From Marinobacter subterrani (lineage in GTDB: Bacteria; Pseudomonadota; Gammaproteobacteria; Pseudomonadales; Oleiphilaceae), in the NCBI RefSeq assembly GCF_001045555.1, contig NZ_LFBU01000001.1, positions 3,162,001 to 3,226,000 on the forward strand: a stretch of 64,000 bases of DNA, written 5' to 3'. The position numbers and the translations under genes were made by a program. The notes under the pieces were generated by a model. It worked only from the letters and a program-made list of their open reading frames with translations, was not told the DNA's origin and did not search any database. Below, in pieces: positions 16,291 through 25,204 of this stretch (its first letter is position 1; the number at the start of each line of letters is the position of its first letter).

Positions 16291-18351
16291 TCAGGAATAA
16301 AACAACAGCGGCAGGAAGGCCACCAGCAGCAACGAGCTCCCCATGGCAATCAGCGGCATGATAATGCGCTCGTGGCGCTGGTAGAAGGTGCCGCCTTCGG
16401 CATCGGCGGCAGCAATCTCTGCCTCGCCGACCACCTGCCGGGCCAGAAGGTGGTTCAGGGCCACCGGAGGGCTCAGGTAACCCAGCTCAAAGGCCACCAG
16501 GGTAACCATCCAGAAGTGCACCGGGTGAATACCGCTGGCATAGGCAATGTTGGCAACGGTGGCGGTCACGAGGATTACCGCCCCGAAGGCATCCATGATC
16601 ATGCCCAGGATCACCAGAATCACCACCATCAGCAGCATGGCCGTCCAGGCGCTGTCGAAGGCCTGCGGGAAAGTCGCCATGATGTGGGAGCGCTCGATAA
16701 CCCCGCCAATGCTGACTGACAGCCCCAGCAACAGCAACAATGCGCCGATCTCCGCGGTTGTGTCATTGGTGGCGCCACGCAGGCTTCGTTCCAGCCCCTG
16801 ATGATTGACCTCCCCGGATGCCCGGCCCCGGCGGCTTTTCAGGCTGACATGCTCATACACCAGGATGGCCAGCATGATTACCGGCAGCAACCGCGGCGCG
16901 GAGAACTCGTCCATGCGTACATCAAGTGCCAGCCGGTAGAACAGCACCACCAACGCAATCACCAGCACATAGGGAACCAGTGGTCGGAGCGCCTGGATCG
17001 TGGCCGGAAAAGCCTCGGACGATGGCGCCAGATTGAACTGGCTCTGGCGATTGACAGTCAGGACCACCAGCGCGAACAGAGTTGCGGTCAGCACAAATAC
17101 CCAGATGCCCCAACCGAACAACTGGTCGGTGGTCACTTCCCGGTTCAGATAGGCGATCACAACGACCAGCAGGCAGGGCCGTAGCACCACACCCAGGGAA
17201 CCGGACATGGCCGTTGCCGCCAGGGCCAGCTGGCGACGGGCACCGGCCGCGCGCAACTCGCCGTAGATCACCGCGCCGGCGGCAATGACAAAGATGCCCG
17301 AAGCGCCGGTGTAGGCCGTTGGTACCGCAGCCACCAGAACCGCCACCACCGCCAGCATCTCCGGCGGCATGCGCCAGGGCCGGAAGACATTGAACACCAG
17401 TGTGGCAAGGCGGGTCTGCTTGAGCATCATGCCCACCCACACATACAGGCCGACATTCAGGAACATGTCGGACAGCTCCATCATCTTGCCCAGATAGATG
17501 CCGATGCCCGAGGCGTGCCCAATCAGGGCAAAATAGGTTCCGGAAATCAGGCACATCACGGTGTAAAGCGGGACCGCCAGAAACGCCTTGTTCAGGCTGC
17601 CACCCTCCTGTAGGTCACCCGGCACCCGGAACAGCCGGTACAGGCTGGCCAGGGTCAGACAGGTAAAACCGCCAATCCAGAAGTTGTGCAGCAGTAGCTC
17701 TTCCGATGAGAGCGCGGTGTCCGACGCCAGGCTGGATTGCCGGAAGATAGCACTGGAGCCCAGCAACATGGCGTTGGCAATGGTCTGCAGGGTATGCGAC
17801 ACCGTGTAGTCGAGCCGGGTTTCCATGGCACGCATGGCGATATGGTGGCGGGTCAGCGTGGCGGTCACGGCACACAGCATCACCAGAATCACGAGGATGA
17901 AGCGCTGGGACTCCAGGCCAAAGGCGATCAGGTCTGCGATAAAGAGCTCCACTGCCTGGTAGACCTTGACCCCCGGCGTCATCTGGTCCTGCAGGTTCTT
18001 GAAGCTCTGATGCGCCTGAACGCAGTCGGCCACGGAACGCTCGATGGCGAGACGGATGTCCGCCGGGTCCTTTTCCCGGGCGCCCAGCAAGGCGGCCATT
18101 GGATCATCGGCCGGGGCCTCAGCGAGCTCGGCGGCCACCGCCGCATCAATGTCGACATCGGGGTTGCAGGTTGGTCGGACCGGGTCCATGCGCAACTTGT
18201 AATAGCCGCTCCAGATCTGCTCTCCACCGCGCAGCATCTGGTTATGAATATCGCTGCTGGTGGAAAAGATGACCACGGCCAGCAACAGAAGACACGCGGG
18301 CAGTGAGGAAAACCACTCCAGCCCGCTACGATGAGTACCGCCCTTGGACAT
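16291..18351 (-). CDS. TRAP-type transporter, large fused permease (DctQ-like + DctM)
   Basis: A 686-residue polytopic membrane protein. The C-terminal 430 residues have the DctM character: repeated long hydrophobic helices, PPEMLAVVAVLVAAVPTAYTG, GMIMDAFGAVILVTATV and ELGYLSPPVALNHLLA, typical of TRAP large permeases. The N-terminal 250 residues add a first helix (near 16-32), a periplasmic segment of about 100 residues with two Cys (in RPTCNPD and ADCVQAH), then further helices in the place of the small DctQ subunit. It takes up an organic acid or similar solute using an ion gradient. A TatT-like lipoprotein gene precedes it, and a solute-binding protein gene lies further upstream. The substrate is unknown. 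Confidence 0.8.
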   Translation of the reverse strand: MSKGGTHRSGLEWFSSLPACLLLLAVVIFSTSSDIHNQMLRGGEQIWSGYYKLRMDPVRPTCNPDVDIDAAVAAELAEAPADDPMAALLGAREKDPADIRLAIERSVADCVQAHQSFKNLQDQMTPGVKVYQAVELFIADLIAFGLESQRFILVILVMLCAVTATLTRHHIAMRAMETRLDYTVSHTLQTIANAMLLGSSAIFRQSSLASDTALSSEELLLHNFWIGGFTCLTLASLYRLFRVPGDLQEGGSLNKAFLAVPLYTVMCLISGTYFALIGHASGIGIYLGKMMELSDMFLNVGLYVWVGMMLKQTRLATLVFNVFRPWRMPPEMLAVVAVLVAAVPTAYTGASGIFVIAAGAVIYGELRAAGARRQLALAATAMSGSLGVVLRPCLLVVVIAYLNREVTTDQLFGWGIWVFVLTATLFALVVLTVNRQSQFNLAPSSEAFPATIQALRPLVPYVLVIALVVLFYRLALDVRMDEFSAPRLLPVIMLAILVYEHVSLKSRRGRASGEVNHQGLERSLRGATNDTTAEIGALLLLLGLSVSIGGVIERSHIMATFPQAFDSAWTAMLLMVVILVILGMIMDAFGAVILVTATVANIAYASGIHPVHFWMVTLVAFELGYLSPPVALNHLLARQVVGEAEIAAADAEGGTFYQRHERIIMPLIAMGSSLLLVAFLPLLFYS

Positions 18352-18377
18352 AACTGATTACTCTGGGTTTTGAAGGG

Positions 18378-19442
18378 TTACAGGAGGGCATCCAGATCCA
18401 TGGTTTCAATGTCTTCCCGGGGATCATCCCAGAAGGTGCCAAGCTGGCCGAGCGGCGTCCGGTGGCCGGTATTCTCAACCCAGAGACGATCAGACACGGC
18501 AAGGATCATGTCGGTAGCCATGGCATCAACAAACCGCCAGTCCTCGTTCGGCGGGGTGGTTTCCAGGGACTTCGCATGATCCCGGATCACCTCCCGGACC
18601 ATTGCCTCGTCACCCTTGTTCAGGGCAGCGATAGCATGAAACACATGAGCCAGCCGCACACCCGCGGCTGTACCCTGGGCGTCGGCCTGCTCCAGTCGCT
18701 CGAAGGCATCTTCGCCCTGTGGCTCGGCGCCCGGGATCATGGCCCATACGGTTGCCCGCAGGGCCATGGGTGCGCCCCACCACTTGTCATTTTCAAGACA
18801 GCTGGTCGCCCGGGCCACAATCGAACCGATATTTGCCGGCACCCCAATGGACGAGGTGGACTGGATCTGGGAATTCAGGGCCTGCAGACCGGAGAGCAGG
18901 CCGGCCATGTAGATGAACTCGTCCATGTCATCGTCAAATTCGGGGCATTCACCGGCCGCCGGGTCACCATAATGCGCCTTGAAATGCTGCCAGCCCTTGA
19001 AATAGCGCTCCGCAGCCAGCGTGTTCGCCCGCTTCTGGCGAATCATGGCATCCTGGGCGGCATTACCGTTCATGGCGTGCATCGCGGCCAGGGCCGCCAG
19101 CTCATGTTCACGGGCCTGTTCATCGGCACAGCCACCGGCAGACAGGTACAGCATAACGGCAAGTTGATCCGGCTCGCTGGTCACCCGACCGAACGACATC
19201 AGGAGCGGCGCGGTCGCCTCACTCATCGCGCAGCCCATGGCCAGATCATCACTCGCCATCAGAAAGGGAACCGTGTGATCCCGGGAGAAGCCCTGCATGA
19301 CATCGCCGGTGGTCTTGTAGATCATGTGATTGACCACACCGCAGCCGCTCAGGATCACACTGGCGGCACATGCGGCCACCAGGTTACGGAACCGGCGCAC
19401 CGTGAAAAGCGCCTTGCGGGAGGGATTCCGGAAATGGCTCAT
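18378..19442 (-). CDS. TatT-like TRAP-associated lipoprotein
   Basis: A 354-residue predicted lipoprotein. The signal peptide has a basic start (SHFRNPSRKALFTVRRFRN), a hydrophobic core, and a lipobox LSGC with Cys34. The rest is helical, with repeat-like segments (GGCADEQAREHELAALAAM, ANTLAAERYFKGWQHFKAHY) that suggest the TPR-like fold of TRAP transporter T components, first described in Treponema. The start is ATG 19442; a reading to 19622 adds residues with no signal character. Its stop is 26 bases from the permease start, so they form an operon. TatT would sit in the periplasm and work with the solute-binding protein; that role is an inference. Confidence 0.65.
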   Translation of the reverse strand: MSHFRNPSRKALFTVRRFRNLVAACAASVILSGCGVVNHMIYKTTGDVMQGFSRDHTVPFLMASDDLAMGCAMSEATAPLLMSFGRVTSEPDQLAVMLYLSAGGCADEQAREHELAALAAMHAMNGNAAQDAMIRQKRANTLAAERYFKGWQHFKAHYGDPAAGECPEFDDDMDEFIYMAGLLSGLQALNSQIQSTSSIGVPANIGSIVARATSCLENDKWWGAPMALRATVWAMIPGAEPQGEDAFERLEQADAQGTAAGVRLAHVFHAIAALNKGDEAMVREVIRDHAKSLETTPPNEDWRFVDAMATDMILAVSDRLWVENTGHRTPLGQLGTFWDDPREDIETMDLDALL

Positions 19443-19639
19443 ACCTTTTTCACCTTTTGCGTTTTGTTCTGATGCACTCTTTTGCAACCTTGTACCGCAC
19501 TCAGAGGACTGGCGCCGGCTGACAATCAGGTTTGTTACAGACTGTAACCAGCCACGCATTATGTCGCACAAGATCCTGTTTTTATGCGACAGATGCCGCA
19601 AATGACGCCAATTTACACACACCCATGCCGCCCGCTGGT

Positions 19640-19668
19640 TTGCACAATGGGCCGCAAGCCACTATAGA
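19640..19668 (+). promoter_or_regulatory. Candidate sigma-70 promoter for the HU gene
   Basis: TTGCAC (19640-19645) and TATAGA (19663-19668) are 17 bases apart. They lie about 75 bases upstream of the HU start, in the divergent gap between HU and the TatT-like gene. Confidence 0.5.
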
Positions 19669-19744
19669 ATTGATCAACCGTGAGTCGTTGTGATTCCGGC
19701 CGGAACCCGACTGAAAAGCAGAACTACAAAAACAGGAGTACCCG

Positions 19745-20017
19745 ATGCGCAAACCTGAACTCGCCGCAGCCATTGCCGACCGCACCGGCCTGACCCGTGA
19801 AAAGGCCAGCGAAGTGATCACCGCGTTCACCGATCAGGTCTCAGCCGCCGCCTCCCGGGGCGAAGACACCACCCTGATCGGCTTTGGCACGTTCAATATC
19901 CGCAGCCGTGAGGCCCGGGAAGGGCGAAACCCGCAAACCGGCCAGAGCATTCGCATCCCTGCCAGCAAAACGGTCGGCTTCAAGGCCGGTAAGGCACTGA
20001 AAGACGAGATCCGTTAG
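19745..20017 (+). CDS. HU-family nucleoid DNA-binding protein
   Basis: A 90-residue histone-like protein. KPELAAAIADRTGLTREKA forms the N-terminal helices, GFGTFNIRSREAREGRNP leads into the DNA-binding arm, and GRNPQTGQSIRIPASKTVGF is the flexible beta arm with the intercalating proline. Length and motifs are canonical. AGGAG lies 9 bases upstream of the start. It is transcribed against its neighbours and splits a TRAP transport locus (18378-21103). It is probably a paralogue of the main HU rather than IHF, because IHF-specific extensions are lacking. Confidence 0.93.
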   Translation: MRKPELAAAIADRTGLTREKASEVITAFTDQVSAAASRGEDTTLIGFGTFNIRSREAREGRNPQTGQSIRIPASKTVGFKAGKALKDEIR

Positions 20018-20024
20018 CCAGGTA

Positions 20025-20046
20025 CAGGCCCGCGAAAGCGGGCCTG
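20025..20046. terminator. Stem-loop after HU gene
   Basis: CAGGCCCGC (20025-20033) pairs with GCGGGCCTG (20038-20046) over GAAA, a stable tetraloop. There is no strong T run on either side, so termination is uncertain. It lies between the convergent HU and solute-binding protein genes. Confidence 0.5.
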
Positions 20047-20065
20047 CTTAGCGTTTACCCCGAGT

Positions 20066-21103
20066 TCAGTTGCCGGCGATGGACGCACACTCGGAACGGG
20101 TGGCATCAACCCGGCAGCGGATGGCTTTCATAAGCTTGAGGGCGCGCTCATCGTAAACGCCGTCCTCAAGCAGCGACAGGCGAACCTTGCGCAGCATCTT
20201 GTCGTACTTTGCGGTGTCTTGCTGGGGCAGATGCAGCCAGACATCGTCCGGAATTTCCGCCTCCGCCTTGGCTATGATTTCATAGGCCTCATCAATGCGC
20301 TTGATCACCTGGTCGCGCACCATCTGGCCCGCGGAATCGGGAAACCGGTCGCGGTGAATGATCACCTGGAAATTCATGTAACCGAGGGCGTATTTCACCA
20401 CCGCACCGTTGGGCTCCACCCCTTTGTAGAGCTCCAGCGGGGTGTAGGCGACCGCGGGTGCGTACGCCAGATCAACGCTGCCGTTGTTGAACTTGCCGGC
20501 AAAGTTGGCGGAATTGGAGCCCACCACCGACGCGCCCACGTAGCGAACCATGCGAACCGCCGCCTGATCGTAATCCAGGGTGGCGATCTGCTTGCCCTGC
20601 AGCTTCTCGACCGAGTCAATACTGCGGTCACGGGTGAACAGGTAAATCGCCCCGCCCGGGAAGACACCCGCAACCTCGTAAGGGCCATCGATCAGGAACG
20701 GGCGTGCCTTGGGCTGGCTAAGGGTGTTGTACAGCAGCCGCATTTCCTCTTCACCGGGCACCGCGCCCATGGCTTCCAGGCTGCCGGTAAACTTGTTGAA
20801 CTCCCGGGCACGGGTGCCGGTCAGCAAAACGGCATCACACTGCCCCGCCTTGAAATCCTCGGCGGCAATTTTCTCATCGGTGTAGGCGCGAAGATCCAGC
20901 TTGATGCCATTTTCCAGGGCAGCCGGCTGGAACGTCTTGGTGATGGCGAACAACGGGCCGTTGGCGCCCACCGGATCGAAGACGCAGAAGCTGCGCTCCA
21001 GAATATCACTCTTGGCCTGGGCCATGCCCAGGGACGGGAATGCCAGACTGGCACAGAGCGCAGCCGCCATAGCCACACGCTGGGGGAGGTTTGCTGATTT
21101 CAC
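20066..21103 (-). CDS. Periplasmic solute-binding protein (putative TRAP P component)
   Basis: A 345-residue exported protein with a standard signal peptide cleaved near LGMAQA (residues 24-29). The mature part starts by describing a two-lobed binding fold: ERSFCVFDPVGANGP, AEDFKAGQCDAVLLTG and GKQIATLDYDQAAVRMVRYV resemble the DctP-like/putative solute-binding families of pseudomonads. Four Cys in the mature protein could form two disulfides. The partner is probably the fused TRAP permease at 16291 and the TatT-like lipoprotein at 18378, all on the minus strand, although the HU gene interrupts the group. The ligand cannot be inferred. Confidence 0.72.
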   Translation of the reverse strand: MKSANLPQRVAMAAALCASLAFPSLGMAQAKSDILERSFCVFDPVGANGPLFAITKTFQPAALENGIKLDLRAYTDEKIAAEDFKAGQCDAVLLTGTRAREFNKFTGSLEAMGAVPGEEEMRLLYNTLSQPKARPFLIDGPYEVAGVFPGGAIYLFTRDRSIDSVEKLQGKQIATLDYDQAAVRMVRYVGASVVGSNSANFAGKFNNGSVDLAYAPAVAYTPLELYKGVEPNGAVVKYALGYMNFQVIIHRDRFPDSAGQMVRDQVIKRIDEAYEIIAKAEAEIPDDVWLHLPQQDTAKYDKMLRKVRLSLLEDGVYDERALKLMKAIRCRVDATRSECASIAGN

Positions 21104-21270
21104 GGGATAACTCCTGGTTGTTATTGTCGGGTGCCGGCCTGTGGATATATACCGGCCAGACCACGCTTTCCTTGATCGGCTCCGGGCCGACGGCTACAAG
21201 AATACGTTGGCAGGGGTGCCTGCCATCAAGGGTTTTTCAGCAAGAGGGGGAGATTCTGTGATGGTGTCGA

Positions 21271-21290
21271 CAGAGGTATCACTACCTCTG
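21271..21290 (-). terminator. Stem-loop downstream of the pyr operon
   Basis: CAGAGGTA (21271-21278) pairs with TACCTCTG (21283-21290) over TCAC. It lies 27 bases past the pyrC' stop. It lacks a T run, so it may be a processing or stability hairpin rather than a terminator. The 213 bases between 21104 and 21316 hold no gene that I can see. Confidence 0.35.
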
Positions 21291-21316
21291 CCGCACTTTA
21301 TGCCGGCAAGCCCGGA

Positions 21317-22621
21317 TCAGGCGGCCGGTTGTTCCCAGGCTTTGCGACCCCCGGCGAGGGTCAGCCGGACAACGCCCGGCAATTCCCGGTCGGTCACCGG
21401 CGCATGCCGGCCCGCCGAGACCAGCGTACCCTTCCCCGGGGCCCAGAAGGCTTCCGGGTCAAACAGGCAAAGATCGGCCGGCTCGCCCTGCGCAACCCGG
21501 GCAGTCCGGCCAAGTACCGAGGCGGGGCCCGCCGTCAGTGCCCGGATCAGGTCGGACAGTGCCAGTTCGTTCATTTCCACCAGCTCCAGCCCCAGCGAGA
21601 GCACACTCTCAATGCTCGACAGCCCGGGCTCGGTGGCCGCCAGGGGTGCCTGCTTGGCGGCGGTATCATGGGGCTGGTGCTGGCTGACAATGGCATCGAT
21701 AATGCCGTCACGGACACCGGCGATCAGGGCCTTGCGGTCGCCCTCGCTGCGCAGCGGCGGCCGAACGTGAAACCGGCTGTCGAATCCGGCCAGGGCGTCC
21801 TCAGTGAACACCAACTGATGCATCGCCACGTCGGCGGTGACAGCAATGCCGCGACGGCGGGCGTCTGCGAGCATGTCGACACTGCGGGCACAGGACAACT
21901 GGCTCAGGTGCAACCGCACGCCGGTTTCCTCTGCCAGCAGCAGCATCTCCATCACCGCGGCGGTCTCTGCCACCTCCGGAATCCCGAGCAGGCCCAGGCG
22001 GGAGGTTATCAACCCGTCGTGGGCGTAGCCATCGGCCGCCAGGGCCTGATTCTCGGGGCTGAACATGACCGTCAAACCGAAGGTCTGGGCGTACGCCATG
22101 CAGCGGCGCAATATCCGGGCATCACGTACGCCCCGGGAGCCATTCCCAACCGCCACACAACCGGCCGCCACCAGCCCCGCCATGTCGCTGAGCAGATCGC
22201 CTTCAAGCCCACGGGTAATCGCGCCTACCGGCAATACCCGGATCGGCGAGCGGCTGGCTGCGCCGTCACGGATCAGGTGGGTGACGGCACTGGAATCGTT
22301 CACGGGGGAGGTATCCGGTGACGCACAGACCGTCGTGAAACCACCATGGGCGGCCGCGAGGGTTTCCGAGGCAATGTTGCCTTTCTGGCCATTACCCGGC
22401 TCCCGAAGGTTGCAACACAGGTCAACAAACCCCGGTGCTATCACCCAGTTTTCGGCATTGATGGTTTCGTCGGCTGGTTCACGGGCGGCCGCCTCCCCGA
22501 TTGCGGCGATCCGGCCATCGCGAATCAGCAGGGCCGTGTTTTCACTCTTATCTCCCGCGCCATCAAACAGGCGTCCGCCAGTGATCTTCAGGCTGATTCC
22601 GGATGTCGTCACGCTGCTCAT
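21317..22621 (-). CDS. pyrC': Inactive dihydroorotase-like subunit of aspartate transcarbamoylase
   Basis: A 434-residue amidohydrolase-fold protein. The normal metal site PGFVDLHVHLREPG reads here [14 protein letters not shown]: both metal-binding histidines of the HxH motif are replaced (Cys69, Asn71). The later DHAPH motif reads QHQPH. It is therefore almost certainly catalytically dead. In Pseudomonas the equivalent PyrC' is a structural partner that assembles with PyrB into a dodecameric ATCase, with true dihydroorotase encoded elsewhere. Its ATG overlaps the pyrB stop (ATGA), which fits stoichiometric production. Confidence 0.92.
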   Translation of the reverse strand: MSSVTTSGISLKITGGRLFDGAGDKSENTALLIRDGRIAAIGEAAAREPADETINAENWVIAPGFVDLCCNLREPGNGQKGNIASETLAAAHGGFTTVCASPDTSPVNDSSAVTHLIRDGAASRSPIRVLPVGAITRGLEGDLLSDMAGLVAAGCVAVGNGSRGVRDARILRRCMAYAQTFGLTVMFSPENQALAADGYAHDGLITSRLGLLGIPEVAETAAVMEMLLLAEETGVRLHLSQLSCARSVDMLADARRRGIAVTADVAMHQLVFTEDALAGFDSRFHVRPPLRSEGDRKALIAGVRDGIIDAIVSQHQPHDTAAKQAPLAATEPGLSSIESVLSLGLELVEMNELALSDLIRALTAGPASVLGRTARVAQGEPADLCLFDPEAFWAPGKGTLVSAGRHAPVTDRELPGVVRLTLAGGRKAWEQPAA

Positions 22622-23631
22622 GCCTGGCCCCTTTCACTCAGTTTCTGCTGACGCTCTGCCACCTGTCCGCCCATAGCCATGGACATCACCGCCATCCGGA
22701 TGGCGATGCCGTTGGTCACCTGGTTCAGGATCACGGATTGCGGGCCATCCGCTACCGCGGATTCAATTTCAACGCCCCGGTTGATCGGCCCCGGATGCAT
22801 CACGATGCATTGCGGGTGGGCCAGCGCCAGTTTCTGCCGGTTCAGACCATAAAGCCGATAAAACTCACGTTCGCTCGGCAGCAGCGCGCCTTCCATGCGC
22901 TCTTTCTGGAGCCGCAGCATGATCACCACATCCAGATCCTTCATGCCGCGAGTCATGTCGTATTCGACCCGGCAGCCCAGGCTTTCCACGTCTTTGGGCA
23001 ACAGTGTACCCGGGGCAATCACCCGGACCTCTTCGGCCCCGAGCACATTCAGCGCGCGAATCTGGGATCGGGCCACGCGCGAATGCAGCACATCACCCAC
23101 GATGGCCACCTTCAACCCCTCAAAGCCGCCCTTGTGCTGGCGAATGGTCAGCATGTCGAGCATGGCCTGGGTCGGGTGGGCGTGACGGCCATCGCCGGCA
23201 TTGATAATGGCCACGCCGGGGGTGACACTCTCAGCGATGAAGTGCGGCGCGCCGCTTTGTGAATGGCGCACCACGAACATGTCGCTGGCCATGGCTTCCA
23301 GGTTCAGCAGCGTATCGGACAGGGATTCGCCCTTGGAGGTGGCCGAGGTGCTGATATCAAGGTTCAGCACATCCGCCGACAGGCGCTTGGCTGCCAGCTC
23401 AAAGGTACTGCGGGTGCGGGTGCTGGATTCGAAGAACAGGTTGACCACGGTGCGGCCGCGAAGCAGCGGCACTTTTTTAATGGTGCGCTCGCCCACCTCG
23501 ATAAAGGAATCGGCGGTATCGAGAATGTCGGTCATCAGGGCGCGATCAAGGCCATCAAGCGTCAGAAAGTGCCGCAACTGACCATCCCGGGTCAGCTGCA
23601 AGTGGTGCGGGGAAGCGTCGTTTGCGGTCAT
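22618..23631 (-). CDS. pyrB: Aspartate carbamoyltransferase catalytic subunit
   Basis: A 337-residue transcarbamoylase for the first committed pyrimidine step. The carbamoyl-phosphate site [27 protein letters not shown] (aspartate-loop side) and [12 protein letters not shown] are intact. The N-terminal extension of about 15 residues is typical of the Pseudomonas-type enzyme that pairs with PyrC'. It lies between pyrR (27-base gap) and pyrC' (4-base overlap). Feedback control by nucleotides probably resides in this extension, as reported for pseudomonads, because no pyrI regulatory subunit is present. Confidence 0.96.
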   Translation of the reverse strand: MTANDASPHHLQLTRDGQLRHFLTLDGLDRALMTDILDTADSFIEVGERTIKKVPLLRGRTVVNLFFESSTRTRSTFELAAKRLSADVLNLDISTSATSKGESLSDTLLNLEAMASDMFVVRHSQSGAPHFIAESVTPGVAIINAGDGRHAHPTQAMLDMLTIRQHKGGFEGLKVAIVGDVLHSRVARSQIRALNVLGAEEVRVIAPGTLLPKDVESLGCRVEYDMTRGMKDLDVVIMLRLQKERMEGALLPSEREFYRLYGLNRQKLALAHPQCIVMHPGPINRGVEIESAVADGPQSVILNQVTNGIAIRMAVMSMAMGGQVAERQQKLSERGQA

Positions 23632-23658
23632 GGGTCGCCTGTTATCTGATTCGGAGGT

Positions 23659-24168
23659 TTACTGTCCGGTTTCCTGAAGCTCGATGCGGAGCGGGTCGGG
23701 GCCACGAAGCTTGACACGCTGATGGGACTCCAGGGTCAGCGCCCGGCCGGTCACGTCCGGCTGAATCGGCAGTTCCCGTGCCCCAAGGTCGATCAGCGTG
23801 GCCAATATGATACTGGCTGGGCGGCCATAATCGAAAATTTCATTCATCGCTGCCCGGATGGTACGTCCACTCATGATGACATCGTCAATCAGGATGATAT
23901 CCCGGTCTTCGGTATCGAAGGGCAAACTGGACGGTTTTACCCTGGGATTCAGCCCGATGCGGCTGAAATCGTCCCGGTAGAAGGAAATGTCCAGTTCCCC
24001 GAACGGCTCAGCGATTCCAAGACGTTTGCTGAGCACATCCGCCAGCCAGACACCCCCGGTACGGATGCCGATCAGAACCGGGGATTCAACGCCCCGCTGC
24101 TCCAGAATCTGCCGCAATCCGGTTTCCATTTGATCCAGTAACTGGTCGATATCAAGCAATGCGGTCAT
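23659..24168 (-). CDS. pyrR: PyrR bifunctional regulator / uracil phosphoribosyltransferase
   Basis: A 169-residue PRTase-fold protein. The PRPP loop IILIDDVIMSGRTIRAAM is intact, preceded by a pyrimidine-binding GIRTGGVWLA and followed by DLGARELPIQPD. GAGGAAGTA lies before ATG 24168. In Gram-positive bacteria PyrR attenuates pyr transcription; in pseudomonads it lies at this same position upstream of pyrB and may regulate it. I did not find a clear anti-terminator hairpin in the 33 bases to ruvX, so the regulatory mode is open. Confidence 0.92.
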   Translation of the reverse strand: MTALLDIDQLLDQMETGLRQILEQRGVESPVLIGIRTGGVWLADVLSKRLGIAEPFGELDISFYRDDFSRIGLNPRVKPSSLPFDTEDRDIILIDDVIMSGRTIRAAMNEIFDYGRPASIILATLIDLGARELPIQPDVTGRALTLESHQRVKLRGPDPLRIELQETGQ

Positions 24169-24201
24169 TACTTCCTCGCTGTTTTCAGAAGCCGGGATCG
24201 G

Positions 24202-24645
24202 TCATTCACCGGCACGATTGCCCTGCAGGCCAAACCAGGTTTCCAGAATCAGAACCGCCGCCCGGTCATCAACGCCATGGCGGCCAAAGTCGCGACTGCC
24301 ACCGGCCGCGAGAACGTCGCCCTTGGCCTGAAAACTGGTCAGGCGTTCATCCACCATTTCAACCGGCACATGGTAACGACCGTGGAGACGCTTGCCGAAC
24401 TTGCGTGCCCGGGCACACATATCGTTTTCAGTGTCGTCCATATTCAGCGGCAGGCCAACCACCACCAGATCGGGGCGCCACTCCTGCAGCAGCGCCTCGA
24501 TTTTCTGCCAGTCCGGGATTCCGTCGCGAGCCGCAATGAGCGCCACCGGCTGGCCACTGCCCAGCATCTCCTGGCCGGTGGCGACGCCAATCCGGCGGGT
24601 GCCGAAATCAAACGCCATCACCCGGCGGTTTCCAGCCTCAGGCAT
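24202..24645 (-). CDS. ruvX: Holliday junction resolvase-like / pre-16S rRNA nuclease YqgF
   Basis: A 147-residue RNase H-fold nuclease. VMAFDFGTRRIGVATG holds the first catalytic Asp, DLVVVGLPLNMDDTEN the glutamate-strand region, VDERLTS the second acidic site and HGVDDRAAVLIL the third. The start is ATG 24645, overlapping the yqgE stop by 8 bases; a longer in-frame reading would run through yqgE. YqgF processes the 5' end of 16S rRNA in E. coli. The order yqgE-ruvX-pyrR is conserved in pseudomonads. Confidence 0.93.
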   Translation of the reverse strand: MPEAGNRRVMAFDFGTRRIGVATGQEMLGSGQPVALIAARDGIPDWQKIEALLQEWRPDLVVVGLPLNMDDTENDMCARARKFGKRLHGRYHVPVEMVDERLTSFQAKGDVLAAGGSRDFGRHGVDDRAAVLILETWFGLQGNRAGE

Positions 24646-25204
24646 GGCCCACCGATTCGCTGAGCTGATTGAGATCAATACCAATGACCTTGAGCACGGC
24701 CTTGTAACGATCTTCCGAGGGTGTGTGGAACAGGATATCCGTGGTCGCCGGACAGGTAAGCCAGGCGTTACTGCCCAGCTCGTCCTCCAACTGGCCTTCG
24801 CCCCAGCCGGAATACCCGAGCGCCACCAGGTAGTCGTCCGGTCCTTCGCCACGGCCAATGCCCGCCAGAATATCCCGGGAGGTGGTCAGCAGCACCTCTT
24901 CGGTCACTTTTGCGGTGTTCTGCCAGTTGGTCCCCGGGGGGTGCAGGACAAAGCCCCTTTCGGGCTGGACCGGGCCGCCACTGAACACCGGCAGATCCAG
25001 CTCGCCTCCCGGCAGATCCAGTTGTTCCAGAATCTCGCCCAGATGGATATCCAGCGGGTGATTGATCATCAGCCCGAGCGCGCCATCGTCGGAGTGTTCA
25101 CAGATATAGACGACACCACCATGGAACCGCGGATCGGCCAGGTAGGGTGACGCCACCAGGAAGTGGTGCCGAAGGCTGTGGGGAGAATGTTTTGATGCGG
25201 TCAT
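24638..25204 (-). CDS. yqgE: YqgE/AlgH family protein
   Basis: A 188-residue cytoplasmic protein of the UPF0301 family. LRHHFLVASPYLADPRF, VVYICEHSDDGALGLMINHP and YSGWGEGQLEDELGSNAWL are family signatures. The biochemical role is unknown; in Pseudomonas the AlgH homologue has been linked to alginate control. It overlaps ruvX downstream and tonB upstream by a few bases, so it is translated as part of the gshB-to-pyrC' operon. Confidence 0.93.
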   Translation of the reverse strand: MTASKHSPHSLRHHFLVASPYLADPRFHGGVVYICEHSDDGALGLMINHPLDIHLGEILEQLDLPGGELDLPVFSGGPVQPERGFVLHPPGTNWQNTAKVTEEVLLTTSRDILAGIGRGEGPDDYLVALGYSGWGEGQLEDELGSNAWLTCPATTDILFHTPSEDRYKAVLKVIGIDLNQLSESVGHA

